The translations under genes were made by a program, and so were the position numbers. Positions 37,613 to 46,910 of a stretch of DNA of 64,000 nt are shown here, piece after piece. The notes under the pieces were generated by a model that worked only from the letters and a program-made list of their open reading frames with translations, did no database searches and was not told the origin of the DNA. The stretch lies in assembly GCF_002532075.1 (NCBI RefSeq), contig NZ_LYXE01000046.1, positions 1 through 64,000 of the forward strand, given 5' to 3'. Origin of the DNA: Candidatus Chloroploca asiatica. Its GTDB lineage: Bacteria > Chloroflexota > Chloroflexia > Chloroflexales > Chloroflexaceae. Position 1 is the stretch's first letter, and each line of letters begins with the position of its first letter.

Positions 37613-39109
37613 ATGGCAAAGTATGTCGCTGCAATTGACCAGGGTACGACAAGTACGCGGTGTATGATTTTTACGTACGACGGCAAGGTTGTGAATGTCG
37701 ATCAGCGTGAGCATACGCAGATCTTTCCGCAGCCCGGTTGGGTTGAGCATGATGCTGATGAGATCTGGCAGCGCACGCAGGGTGTGATCATCGGGGTGCT
37801 TGAGAAGGCCTCACTGGCGGCGAGCGATCTTGCGGCGGTTGGCATTACCAATCAGCGCGAGACAACACTCGTCTGGAATCGCAAGACGGGCAAGCCGGTC
37901 TACAATGCGATTGTCTGGCAGGATACCCGCACCGATCAGCTGGTCAATCTGTTTGCGAAGGATGGTGGCCAGAATCGCTTCCGGGCGAAGGTTGGTCTAC
38001 CGCTGGCAACCTATTTCTCGGGCCCGAAGATCCGCTGGATCCTCGACAATGTTGAGGGTGCCCGTGCGGCTGCCGAAGCTGGTGAGCTTGTCTTTGGCAA
38101 TATGGATGCCTGGGTGGCCTGGAATCTCACCGGCGGGGTCGAGGGCGGTCTCCATATTACCGATGTCTCGAATGCGTCGCGAACCATGTTGATGAACATG
38201 GAGACCCTCGATTGGGACGATGAGATCCTGGGCATTATGGGCATTCCGCGCTCGATGCTCCCGCAGATTCGTTCATCGAGCGAGGTCTATGGCGCGTGCC
38301 GAGGGGTGCTCAGTGGGGTGCCACTGGCGGGTATTCTCGGTGACCAGCAGGCGGCAACGGTGGGCCAGGCTTGCTATAGCCCCGGCGAGGCGAAGAACAC
38401 GTATGGTACCGGCAACTTTATGTTGCTCAATACCGGTACGAGTCTTGTGCATTCCAAGAGTGGTCTGTTGACGACCCCAGCCTATAAGTTTGGCAATGAT
38501 CCCGCTGTCTGGGCGCTTGAAGGCTCGATTGCGGTGACTGGTTCGCTGGTGCAGTGGATGCGCGATAACCTCGGCATGATCAATACTGCCCCCGATGTCG
38601 AAAATCTGGCCCGTACGGTCAAAGACAACGGCGGCATGTATATTGTGCCGGCCTTCTCGGGGCTGTTTGCCCCCTACTGGCGCTCGGATGCCCGTGGCGT
38701 CATGGTCGGTCTGACCCGCTTTATCAACAAGGGCCATATTGCGCGGGCTGTGCTCGAGTCGACCGCCTATCAGACCCGCGAAGTCCTTGATGCGATGGAG
38801 AAAGACTCAGGCGTGACGCTCAAGGAACTCAAGGTTGATGGTGGCATGGTCTACAACAACCTGCTGATGCAGTTCCAGGCCGACATCCTCGGCGTGCCGG
38901 TCGTACGCCCGATGGTCGCCGAAACGACGGCGCTCGGGGCGGCCTATGCAGCCGGGCTCGCGACGGGTTATTGGAAGAATACCGACGAAATGCGCTCGAA
39001 CTGGGGCATGGATAAGCGGTGGGAGCCGCAGATGAGCGCCGATCAGCGTGATACGCTCTTTGCGCAGTGGAAGAAGGCGGTGACGCGTACCTTCGATTGG
39101 ATTGAATAA
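37613..39109 (+). CDS. glpK: Glycerol kinase
   Basis: 498 residues of the FGGY family: [14 protein letters not shown] (phosphate-1), the [28 protein letters not shown] substrate region, [20 protein letters not shown] and the [20 protein letters not shown] adenosine region. Converts glycerol to sn-glycerol 3-phosphate with ATP. A 121-base gap with AAAGGAG before the start separates it from dhaL; an inverted repeat follows it. Confidence 0.97.
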   Translation: MAKYVAAIDQGTTSTRCMIFTYDGKVVNVDQREHTQIFPQPGWVEHDADEIWQRTQGVIIGVLEKASLAASDLAAVGITNQRETTLVWNRKTGKPVYNAIVWQDTRTDQLVNLFAKDGGQNRFRAKVGLPLATYFSGPKIRWILDNVEGARAAAEAGELVFGNMDAWVAWNLTGGVEGGLHITDVSNASRTMLMNMETLDWDDEILGIMGIPRSMLPQIRSSSEVYGACRGVLSGVPLAGILGDQQAATVGQACYSPGEAKNTYGTGNFMLLNTGTSLVHSKSGLLTTPAYKFGNDPAVWALEGSIAVTGSLVQWMRDNLGMINTAPDVENLARTVKDNGGMYIVPAFSGLFAPYWRSDARGVMVGLTRFINKGHIARAVLESTAYQTREVLDAMEKDSGVTLKELKVDGGMVYNNLLMQFQADILGVPVVRPMVAETTALGAAYAAGLATGYWKNTDEMRSNWGMDKRWEPQMSADQRDTLFAQWKKAVTRTFDWIE

Positions 39110-39120
39110 AGCCGGTGCAT

Positions 39121-39150
39121 GTGCTGAGCCAGGCTTGTCTGGCTCAGCAC
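39121..39150 (+). terminator. Hairpin between glpK and glpA
   Basis: GTGCTGAGCCAG and its complement (39121-39132, 39139-39150) with a 6-base loop; no T-run, so it may moderate or stabilise and not stop the transcript. Confidence 0.55.
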
Positions 39151-39200
39151 ACGCTGATCGCATCGACAACTAAAACCTTGTTTAACGCCGGGAAAAGCTT

Positions 39201-40904
39201 ATGCGAACGATTGAGACTGATGTACTGGTAATTGGTGGCGGGGCGACAGGAACGGGGTGTGCGCGTGACCTGGCGATGCGTGGCATCAGGGCGATCCTGG
39301 TCGAGAAGGGCGATCTGACCCACGGTACGACCGGACGTTATCACGGCTTGCTCCATTCAGGGGGGCGCTATGTCACCAAAGATCCCCAGTCAGCGACTGA
39401 GTGTGCCCGTGAAAATGTGGTGTTGCGCAAAATTATGCCCCATTGTCTTGAGGATACCTCTGGCTTTTTTGTGACGACCCCATGGGATGACCCGGCGTAT
39501 GGCGATGTCTTTGTGAAAAATTGCCGCCTCACCGGTGTCCCCGTGCAAGAGCTTTCGGTGCAAGAGATGTTGCGCCGTGAGCCGATGCTCAATCCACAGA
39601 TCTCGCGTGTCTTTGAGGTGATGGATGGTTCGGCTGACTCGTTTCTTGCCACTCGCTCGACGGCATTGTCGGCAGAGGAGTATGGCGCTCAGATCTGGAC
39701 CTATCACCATGTCGTTGATTTGGTACGCGAGGGTGATCGCGTGACCGGGGCGGTCGTGGAGGATCTGCGCAATGGCGAACGCATCGGCATCCTGTGCGCA
39801 TATGTGCTTAACGCAGCCGGGGCATGGGCTGGCAAGATTGCCGCGATGGCCGGGGTGACGGTGACGGTGCTGCCGGGCAAAGGCACGATGGTGGCGATGA
39901 ACCATCGCATGGTCAATACGGTGGTCAACCGTTGCAAATTGCCCGATGATGGCGACATCATTGTGCCGATCCACACAGTAGCAGTCATCGGGACGACCGA
40001 TGTGCATGTGCCTGATCCCGATGTCTATGGGATCGAGCCTGATGAGATCCAGTTTATGCTTGCAGAGGGTGACAAACTGCTCCCCGGTTTTAGCCAGTAC
40101 CGTGCGTTGCGCGCCTGGGCCGGCGTGCGCCCCCTCTACAAGGATCGTGATGTTGTCAACGATCGTGATATTCCGCGCACCTTCAAATTGCTCGATCACG
40201 CCGAGCGCGACGGCGTCGAGGGGATGCTCTCGATTGTTGGTGGTAAATGGACAACGTATCGCCTGATGGCGGAAGAGTCGGTTGATGCGCTTGCGAAGCG
40301 CCTGGGCAATACGCGACCCTGTCGTACCGCCGAGGAGCCGCTGCCGCTTCCGCCGACCGAACATCAGACGACCTTTCGCCCACCGATTCGCACGACTGGC
40401 CCAGGGGCAAGGGTTGCCGCTGAGGTTGAGGCGCTGCAGCGCGCCCCGCTCTACTGGCTTGGCAAGCATCTCTCTGAGGTTGAGCGCGAGCAGAGTTTTG
40501 CCGACCTGATCTGCGAATGCGAAATGGCCTCGCGGTCGCGGGTGCTGGCGGCAATTGATGCCGGAGCCAAGAACCTTGATGATATTCGCCGCGATGTGCG
40601 GATGGGCATGGGGCCGTGCCAGGGTGGCTGGTGCATCTATCGTACGACGGCGTTGCTCTTTGAGCGTCGTGGTGAGGATGGGCTCAGTCAGGCCAATAGC
40701 AATGATGCCCTGTTGCACTTCTTGCAGGCGCGGTGGAAGGGCCTGGTGCCGGTGCTCTGGGGGGATCAGTTGCGGCAGGCGCGCCTCGATGAGTTGATCT
40801 ATGTTGGCGTCCTCGGGGCAGATCGGCTGCGCTCAATTGCCGAACAGGGCGGTGGCCTGGTGACCGATAATCCCGCAGTCGCAACCGAGTATGTGAAGGC
40901 GTAG
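39201..40904 (+). CDS. glpA: Anaerobic-type glycerol-3-phosphate dehydrogenase, subunit A
   Basis: 567 residues. FAD-binding VLVIGGGATGTGCARDLAMRG at the N-terminus, GRYHGLLHSGGRYVTKDPQSA typical of GlpA/GlpD, and a C-terminal BFD-like [2Fe-2S] domain (CECEMASRSRV ... GMGPCQGGWC) that GlpD lacks. It oxidises glycerol 3-phosphate to dihydroxyacetone phosphate; electrons go through GlpB and GlpC to the quinone pool. Length and domain order match GlpA. Confidence 0.93.
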   Translation: MRTIETDVLVIGGGATGTGCARDLAMRGIRAILVEKGDLTHGTTGRYHGLLHSGGRYVTKDPQSATECARENVVLRKIMPHCLEDTSGFFVTTPWDDPAYGDVFVKNCRLTGVPVQELSVQEMLRREPMLNPQISRVFEVMDGSADSFLATRSTALSAEEYGAQIWTYHHVVDLVREGDRVTGAVVEDLRNGERIGILCAYVLNAAGAWAGKIAAMAGVTVTVLPGKGTMVAMNHRMVNTVVNRCKLPDDGDIIVPIHTVAVIGTTDVHVPDPDVYGIEPDEIQFMLAEGDKLLPGFSQYRALRAWAGVRPLYKDRDVVNDRDIPRTFKLLDHAERDGVEGMLSIVGGKWTTYRLMAEESVDALAKRLGNTRPCRTAEEPLPLPPTEHQTTFRPPIRTTGPGARVAAEVEALQRAPLYWLGKHLSEVEREQSFADLICECEMASRSRVLAAIDAGAKNLDDIRRDVRMGMGPCQGGWCIYRTTALLFERRGEDGLSQANSNDALLHFLQARWKGLVPVLWGDQLRQARLDELIYVGVLGADRLRSIAEQGGGLVTDNPAVATEYVKA

Positions 40905-40908
40905 TAGC

Positions 40909-42150
40909 ATGAACTATGAGACGATCGTAATTGGGGCGGGCCTCTCTGGGATGATGGCGGCCCTGGGGCGGGCCGAACGCGGCGAGCGAGTAATGGTACT
41001 TGCCAAAGGGCATGGCAGTACCCACTGGGCGGCGGGATGCCTTGATCTGCTCGCCGAGGCTGAGGATCCGCTCGGGGCCATCAATCAATTGGTGCAAGCC
41101 AAACCTGCACACCCCTATGCCCTGGCGGGGGTCGCTGCGCTCGAGCAGGCCCTCACACGGGTACGCGGTGTTGGCGAGGCTGCCGGGTATCCGCTGGTCG
41201 GCAATGCCGGACGCAACCTCTTGATGCCAACGGCCCTGGGCGCATTGCGTCCGACCGCATTTGTGCCCGCCACCATGGTCAATGGTGAAGCGCGTCAACT
41301 CGGCGATGGTCGTCCAACCTTGATTGTCGGCCTACACGAGCTCCGTGATTTTTTTCCGCCTTTGATTGCGGCAAACCTGCGTGCCCAGGGGTACCCCGCC
41401 GAGGGCGTCTATCTTGAGCTACCTCCGGTGGAGCGTTCGCACGACTTTAGCCCGGTGGTGGTAGCGCGCCTCTTCGAGCGCCCGGCGTTTCGGGCAGCGA
41501 TCGGGCGGCAACTGGCAGTCCTGGTGCGCAAGGGTGGCTATGCCCGCGTCGGCTTGCCGGCGGTGCTCGGGTTGTACAACGCCGTGGAGGTAGTACGCGA
41601 ATTGCAGGCGCTCACTGGAGCGCTGATTTTTGAAATCCCAACTTTGCCAACCTCGGTGCCGGGGATGCGGCTCTTCCAGGCCTTTGAGCAGGCGCTGACG
41701 AAGGCCGGTGGGCGTATCCAGATCGGTGGCTGGGTTTTACGTGGTGAAGGTTCGGGTTCGCATCTTCACGCTGTCTTCAGCGAAGCGGCGTCGCGTGAAC
41801 AGCGCCATATGGCGCGTCGATGGGTGCTGGCAACCGGCGGCATCATGGGGGGCGGTCTGCGGGCGGAACATACCGGGGTGGTTAACGAAACGGCCCTCGG
41901 GTTGCCGGTGCGGACGCCCTCTGGACGTAGCGATTGGTTTCAGGCCCGTTTTCTCGATGAAGCAGGGCACCCGGTCTTCCGTGCGGGTATTGCCGTTGAT
42001 GCACAATTGCGCCCGCTTGATGCGGCTGATCAGATTGTCTATACCAATGTTGCCGTGGTGGGTTCGGCGCTGGCTGACTGTGACCCCATTCGGGAAGGCT
42101 GCCTTGAAGGCATTGCGCTTGCCACTGGTTTTGCCGCCGGGCAACTGTGA
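40909..42150 (+). CDS. glpB: Anaerobic glycerol-3-phosphate dehydrogenase, subunit B
   Basis: 413 residues. N-terminal FAD loop TIVIGAGLSGMMAALGRAERG followed by the GlpB-type HGSTHWAAGCLDLL segment; C-terminal ATGGIMGGGLRAEH and CDPIREGCLEGIALATGFAAG. GlpB is the flavoprotein partner joining GlpA to GlpC. It starts four bases after glpA. Confidence 0.9.
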   Translation: MNYETIVIGAGLSGMMAALGRAERGERVMVLAKGHGSTHWAAGCLDLLAEAEDPLGAINQLVQAKPAHPYALAGVAALEQALTRVRGVGEAAGYPLVGNAGRNLLMPTALGALRPTAFVPATMVNGEARQLGDGRPTLIVGLHELRDFFPPLIAANLRAQGYPAEGVYLELPPVERSHDFSPVVVARLFERPAFRAAIGRQLAVLVRKGGYARVGLPAVLGLYNAVEVVRELQALTGALIFEIPTLPTSVPGMRLFQAFEQALTKAGGRIQIGGWVLRGEGSGSHLHAVFSEAASREQRHMARRWVLATGGIMGGGLRAEHTGVVNETALGLPVRTPSGRSDWFQARFLDEAGHPVFRAGIAVDAQLRPLDAADQIVYTNVAVVGSALADCDPIREGCLEGIALATGFAAGQL

Positions 42151-42250
42151 GACGACCAGGTTTGAATGGACGATGGATTTGTCTGGGGCACGTGCGTCAT
42201 TGGCGCACCTTCCCGGCATGGCAATGAAAGCTCATAGATAGGCGTACGCA

Positions 42251-43477
42251 ATGGATCATATTGAACTCTCGCTCACGCAGTCGCTCGATCACTGCATCAA
42301 ATGCAATATCTGCACCTCGGCATGTCCTGTGGCTGCGGTCACGGATGCCTTTCCGGGGCCAAAGTATGTTGGTCCGCAGGCGCAGCGGTTTCGCCACGAG
42401 GGGCAGCCGGTGCCCGATGCTTCGGTCGATTACTGTTCAGGTTGTCGCGTGTGCAATCAGGTCTGCCCCACAGGGGTGAAGATTGCCGAATTGAATGCAC
42501 GGGCGCGTGCACAGATTGTTGCTGAAAGGGGCTTGCCCTTCCGCAACTGGCTGGTTGCCCGGGCTGGCCTAGTTGGACGGATGAGTTGTGGGCCGCATGC
42601 GCCGCTGCTGAATTTTGGGCTCAGATTAGCACCAGCACGCTGGGCCGTCGAGAAGGTGATCGGTATTCATCGCAAAGCCCCGCTGCCTGCGTCGAGTACC
42701 TACACCTTCCGGGCGTGGTTCCGCAAGCATCGCGCCCCAACAACAGCGCGGCGTCAGGTTGCCTTCTTCCACGGTTGCGCCACCAATTTCTATGAGCCGC
42801 ATGTAGGCAAAGCAGCCATCGCCGTGCTCGAGCATAACGGCTTCGAGGTGCTCCTGCCGAAACAGCAGTGCTGTGGCCTGCCCCTAATTTCGAATGGCGA
42901 CTTCAAAGCGGCCACCAGCGCCCACGAAGCCAATGTTCAGGCCCTGGTAAGCTATGCCCGCCAGGGCATCCCGATTGTCGGCACAAGCACCAGTTGTACG
43001 CTGACCCTCAAAGAAGAGGCCCCCGAGATTCTGGCGTTGCACAGCGAAGATGTCCAGGCCGTCGCGGCGGGAACCTACGACATCTTCGAGTTCCTGCGCA
43101 GCCTGGCCGAACGGGGTGAACTGAAGACGGACTTTCGCCCGATCGAACGGCATCTGCCCTACCACCAGCCGTGTCAGTACCGGGCGCATCGCCTTGGTAG
43201 CCCGGCGATGGATGTCCTGAGCCTCATCCCTGGTCTGGTGCTCGAAGAGAGTCATGCCGAGTGCTGCGGGATTGCCGGAACCTACGGCTTGAAGCAAGAG
43301 AAGTATCAGATTGGAATGGACGTAGGCGCCAAGCTTTTTGCGATGGTCAAACGCTCTGGCTCTGATCTGGCGCTGTGTGACAGTGAGACCTGCCGCTGGC
43401 AGATTACCCATGGGACCGGGGTTGCCAGCAAACACCCGATTGAAATTCTTGCCGAAGCATATGGTCTTGAACTATGA
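42251..43477 (+). CDS. glpC: Anaerobic glycerol-3-phosphate dehydrogenase, subunit C (iron-sulfur)
   Basis: 408 residues. Two [4Fe-4S] motifs, CIKCNICTSACPV and CSGCRVCNQVCPTGVK, are followed by two CCG domains (KQQCCGLPLI, HAECCGIAGTYG) as in heterodisulfide-reductase D-like and GlpC proteins. It anchors GlpAB to the membrane and transfers electrons to quinone. Its stop overlaps the ATG of dhaM by four bases. Confidence 0.94.
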   Translation: MDHIELSLTQSLDHCIKCNICTSACPVAAVTDAFPGPKYVGPQAQRFRHEGQPVPDASVDYCSGCRVCNQVCPTGVKIAELNARARAQIVAERGLPFRNWLVARAGLVGRMSCGPHAPLLNFGLRLAPARWAVEKVIGIHRKAPLPASSTYTFRAWFRKHRAPTTARRQVAFFHGCATNFYEPHVGKAAIAVLEHNGFEVLLPKQQCCGLPLISNGDFKAATSAHEANVQALVSYARQGIPIVGTSTSCTLTLKEEAPEILALHSEDVQAVAAGTYDIFEFLRSLAERGELKTDFRPIERHLPYHQPCQYRAHRLGSPAMDVLSLIPGLVLEESHAECCGIAGTYGLKQEKYQIGMDVGAKLFAMVKRSGSDLALCDSETCRWQITHGTGVASKHPIEILAEAYGLEL

Positions 43478-44208
43478 TTGGCTTGCTTATTATCTCACAC
43501 AGTGCCGCGATCGCCCAGGGGGTCAAAGAACTTGCCGGGCAGATGGCGCAGGGCAAGGTGCCGATTGCCGCCGCTGGCGGCACGCACGACGGTCAACTTG
43601 GAACATCGGTTGATTTGATCAACGCAGCGCTTGAAACACTTCAGGGCACTGACGGGGTACTTGCCCTGGTAGATATGGGCAGTGCCGTGATGAGCGCCGA
43701 GATCAGCCTGGAACTGAGTGGTCTACCCTTTCTCTTGAGTGGGGCGCCGCTTGTTGAAGGAGCGCTGATGGCGGCAGTGGAAGCGTTGCATCCTCATGCC
43801 GATCTCGCACAGGTTGCCGCAGCCGCAATGCGGGCGCTCGAGTCGAAGAATATCCCTGAGCATGCTCCTGCGTTGGTGTCCGCAAAGGCAGCCGTGGCAG
43901 AGCCTGAACCGGCCACGAACAGCGCCGAGACCACCCTCATTGTGCGCCATATGCACGGCCTGCACATGCGTCCAGCAGCCAGTTTTGTGCAACAGGCAAC
44001 TCAGTTTACCAGCACTGTGCGCGTGCGCAACCTCGACCGCCCCGAGCGTCCCGAAGGCAATGCCAAGGCGATGCTCGATATTATGAAGATTGGACTCTCG
44101 ACCAACCAGCGCCTCTACATCCGTGCCGAAGGCGACGACGCCGCCGAAGCGATTGCCGCCTTGACCCGCCTGGTTGAAGGGAATTTTGGCGAGGCGTCGC
44201 AATCTTGA
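43474..44208 (+). CDS. dhaM: PTS-dependent dihydroxyacetone phosphotransferase DhaM (EIIA-HPr)
   Basis: 244 residues. Domain 1 is an EIIA-Man-like fold with phosphorylatable His9 (IISHSAAIAQG) and the VDMGSAVMSAEI loop of DhaM. After an Ala/Pro/Glu linker (about 125-150), domain 2 is HPr with His164 in GLHMRPAASF. Full-length DhaM of enterics also carries an Enzyme I-like domain, absent here, so phosphate must come from a separate PtsI. It rephosphorylates ADP on DhaL. Translationally coupled to glpC; final gene of the operon. Confidence 0.92.
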   Translation: MIGLLIISHSAAIAQGVKELAGQMAQGKVPIAAAGGTHDGQLGTSVDLINAALETLQGTDGVLALVDMGSAVMSAEISLELSGLPFLLSGAPLVEGALMAAVEALHPHADLAQVAAAAMRALESKNIPEHAPALVSAKAAVAEPEPATNSAETTLIVRHMHGLHMRPAASFVQQATQFTSTVRVRNLDRPERPEGNAKAMLDIMKIGLSTNQRLYIRAEGDDAAEAIAALTRLVEGNFGEASQS

Positions 44209-44422
44209 CGCAAAGGCGCAGAGGCGCAGAGGCGCAAAGGTTTGATGGAGCGCTATACGCATCTTTGCGCCTTAGAGAAGGTTTCAGGCTACTGTACCAT
44301 CGACACTCATCGGAGTGCCGACTGAAGTCGGCACTCCGCGTGCGGCTCCCGAGAGCGAAGTCGGCCTTTGCCGACAGAATCATGCCACGCAGGTAAGCTT
44401 CGCAAACCAGGAGGCGATGCGT
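44209..44422. repeat. Heptamer repeats and hairpin after dhaM
   Basis: 44211-44239 is a run of GACGCAAAGGCGCAGAGGCGC units (related copies at 1370-1400 and 57000-57025). CGGAGTGCCGACT and complement (44311-44323, 44326-44338) form a compact hairpin with a 2-base centre, possibly a terminator for the glp-dha operon or a dispersed repeat. No gene. Confidence 0.65.
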
Positions 44423-45595
44423 TTAGGGTGATGGCAGAAGGCGCTTCTCTTGGAGCCGTCGCTGCAACGCGGTAGACTTTGCATACGGGGCAATGACGTC
44501 GGCCAGTTTTGCGTCAAATGCCGCCCGCTTCTGCTGATGGATCGCCAGCTCGCGAAGCTCGACTAGGTACCCCACACTCTCTTCGTAGCTGCTTGCCGTA
44601 CGCTTGGCAAGCAAGATTGCAATCTGTTCCCAGAGCGCATCCTCGCGCTGAGCGAGGGCGTCGAGCCGTGCGAGCCGTGCCTGCGCTGCTGCTTCGCGTT
44701 CGCGCTGAATGCGCCGTGAGCGCTGGACTTCAGCGATAGCTTGGAGTTCAGCGAAGGTGCGTTGCGGCCCAATGCGTACCGCCATGCTGGAGGCACGGCC
44801 CACCTCGCGGAGGCGACGGCACAGGGCAACCCCAACATGAGCTTCGCCCTGCACCACGCGCAACAGGAAGGCATTGCGTTCCTCTTCGGGTAACAGCGGA
44901 ATCCATGCGGCGAGGGGTTCTTCGTTGGCCGTCAGCGCTGGACTCTGCTCGGCGGCGGCGGCGATGAGATCGCGATCGATCTCGAAGAACTCGACCAACG
45001 CCTGCAGCGCTTCATCGAGTTGGCCTAGCCCCGCAGGGACAGGCGGCTCAACCAGAGGCTCGGCAACATTGTCGTCTTCATCTTCTTCGTCTTCTTCCTC
45101 CTCCATCACCCACCCGGCCCGCTCGTTGGCAGCGCGGAGCCAGTAGAGATAGAGTGCGCGCAGATCACCTTGCAGCAGCGCCTCACGGAGCGGGATCAAG
45201 GGATCAAGCAAGCCTTCACCTTCGATCCAACCATAGCCCTCTTCCTCATTCAGTTTCAGGTTGAGCAGCACGTGGGTCGCCGTTACCGCTACCTGTGCGG
45301 AACAACTCTCCTCGGCATCGAGTAGATAGGGCTGAAGTTGTTCAGGATCAAGGGCGTTTTTGGGAAAACGAAACGCCAATTGCTTGGAACCCCAATTGGC
45401 AATATAGAGCAACGCATCAAAGTGTTGCTCAAGCACCTTCAACGGCTCACCACGAAAGTTGCTATACGCGTAGTTGAAAACCGCCTGCGTTGCACTCAGT
45501 TCCACGCGACTGGAGAGTTTGCGCATCGCAGCCTTCTGTTCGGCGGTGAGAGGGCGGTCAACGGCTTGGAACTCATAGTACTGATATTCGCTCAT
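44423..45595 (-). CDS. Conserved protein of unknown function
   Basis: 390 residues. The N-terminus MSEYQYYEFQAVDRPLT, with RVELSATQAVFNYAYSNFRG and an ALLYIANWGSKQLAFRFP block, matches a conserved but unnamed bacterial family. The middle has a long acidic stretch (about 165-180, mainly Glu/Asp) and the C-terminal third is a charged coiled coil (REREAAAQARLARLDAL). No enzymatic motif, no signal peptide. Its ATG overlaps the stop of the upstream DUF1405 gene by four bases, indicating co-translation. Confidence 0.75.
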   Translation of the reverse strand: MSEYQYYEFQAVDRPLTAEQKAAMRKLSSRVELSATQAVFNYAYSNFRGEPLKVLEQHFDALLYIANWGSKQLAFRFPKNALDPEQLQPYLLDAEESCSAQVAVTATHVLLNLKLNEEEGYGWIEGEGLLDPLIPLREALLQGDLRALYLYWLRAANERAGWVMEEEEDEEDEDDNVAEPLVEPPVPAGLGQLDEALQALVEFFEIDRDLIAAAAEQSPALTANEEPLAAWIPLLPEEERNAFLLRVVQGEAHVGVALCRRLREVGRASSMAVRIGPQRTFAELQAIAEVQRSRRIQREREAAAQARLARLDALAQREDALWEQIAILLAKRTASSYEESVGYLVELRELAIHQQKRAAFDAKLADVIAPYAKSTALQRRLQEKRLLPSP

Positions 45596-46209
45596 AGCTT
45601 CTTCTCTAATACCTCTAGACGAGCAGGGAGGAGCAGCAGGGCCAGGCCGAGCAGTGCGGTCAGGCCGGTTGCGACCCAGAAGACAAACGCAACTGGCACA
45701 GCGTACGTGAGCGGGGGGTGGTGCCCCAGGCCATAGTCAACCCAGATCGAGAGCGCAAACCAACCGATGATGCTCAGGCGGACAGGCAGACTCAGCGAAC
45801 CAATGTGAAGGGCCAACAGCACGCCCTCGGCGGTGAGCCCCATGTGCGAGACGAAGAGCATGATTTCAAGCGGTTCAAACGTACCGACAACTGACCAGTG
45901 GCGGAGCCAGAAGGCGAGCGTCCAGAGGCCATATTTGATGCATGCAAAGGCAGCAAAGGCGTTGAACCAGCCCCAGTCGCGCCCGTAGCGTAGCCCAAGA
46001 AAGGCAATGGTAGCCCAGAGTGCCGCCGCTGGACAATCGGGAATAAAGAGCCAGGCCCACCAGGGAGCCGCCGCCAGTTGCGGACCGTACCAGATCCAGC
46101 CCCCCCAGACAACCCCGATGAGGTTGGCCCCCATCGCTGACCAGAAGAGCAGTGGCTGACGTAAAATAAGATCTAAAATCCAGTGGAGTAAGCGTAAAAA
46201 GTGTTGCAT
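45592..46209 (-). CDS. DUF1405-family membrane protein
   Basis: 205 residues, about six membrane helices, with the family's WLFIPDCPAAALWATIAF motif, WFNAFAAFACIKYGLWT and LFVSHMGLTAEG. DUF1405 proteins have no established role. ATG 46209 is four bases after the stop of the acyltransferase gene and is preferred to an in-frame start inside that gene. Confidence 0.85.
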   Translation of the reverse strand: MQHFLRLLHWILDLILRQPLLFWSAMGANLIGVVWGGWIWYGPQLAAAPWWAWLFIPDCPAAALWATIAFLGLRYGRDWGWFNAFAAFACIKYGLWTLAFWLRHWSVVGTFEPLEIMLFVSHMGLTAEGVLLALHIGSLSLPVRLSIIGWFALSIWVDYGLGHHPPLTYAVPVAFVFWVATGLTALLGLALLLLPARLEVLEKKL

Positions 46210-46213
46210 AGTG

Positions 46214-46732
46214 CTAATGTAAAGGACGAATGGGAATCCCACCAACAAACGCACCGGGCGGAACATCGCGATTGACCAGGCTCATCGCCGACACGGTGGC
46301 TCCATCGCCGATGACGACCCCCGGCAAAATGGTACAGTTGGCCCCGATCGTGACATCACGACCGATCACCACGGGCCCACGGCGCCAGGTATGGCGGGTA
46401 AACTCGTGACAGAGAATGGTTGAATTATAGCCGATGATGCAATCCTCGCCGAGGGTCACATCCTCGGGAAAAAAGATATCGAACATCACCATCAACCCTA
46501 CCGAAGCATGCGGGGCGACACGCATCCCGATTTGACGGTAGAGCATATTTTTTACGGGCATCCAGGGGAGATACCGGGCCAGTTGGATCAAGACCGCATT
46601 GCGCGTGACGCGTGCATAGCCCCCTGTTACCTGCCGATAATACCAGAGCGCATTATGTAAACCTGGCGAGGGTGAAATTTTGAGGCGGGCCTTGCGTCCT
46701 GATTGCTTATCGTTTGCATTATGGTCACTCAC
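46214..46732 (-). CDS. Hexapeptide-repeat (left-handed beta-helix) acyltransferase
   Basis: 172 residues from GTG 46732, which has GAGGAG six bases upstream. The C-terminal half shows hexapeptide repeats forming a left-handed beta-helix (VTLGEDCIIGYNSTILCHEF, GPVVIGRDVTIGANCTILPGVVIGDGATV) ending with SLVNRDVPPGAFVGGIP. Similar to NodL/LacA/maltose acetyltransferase relatives; His in CHEF may be catalytic. Acceptor unknown. First gene of a three-gene minus-strand operon. Confidence 0.84.
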   Translation of the reverse strand: MSDHNANDKQSGRKARLKISPSPGLHNALWYYRQVTGGYARVTRNAVLIQLARYLPWMPVKNMLYRQIGMRVAPHASVGLMVMFDIFFPEDVTLGEDCIIGYNSTILCHEFTRHTWRRGPVVIGRDVTIGANCTILPGVVIGDGATVSAMSLVNRDVPPGAFVGGIPIRPLH

Positions 46733-46796
46733 ACACAACTCCTCATTCTTGCTTTCCTGGGAGCGCGGACGGACTTGTGAGCAACAAAACCCCGCC

Positions 46797-46833
46797 TGAG
46801 ACCTCACAGGTCTTCAAGACCTGTGAGGTCTCA
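46797..46833. repeat. Dispersed palindromic repeat, copy 2
   Basis: A 37-base palindrome (arms of 17 around TCA) sharing its core arms with the element at 11303-11335. Here it lies in the divergent gap between the acyltransferase and ABC permease genes. Confidence 0.85.
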
Positions 46834-46910
46834 CCCCCCACGCATGCTTGCTGCAGATCTCATGGTATCATAACAGCAGCACCGCTTCTGCACCGAAAGG
46901 ATCACAGGTC

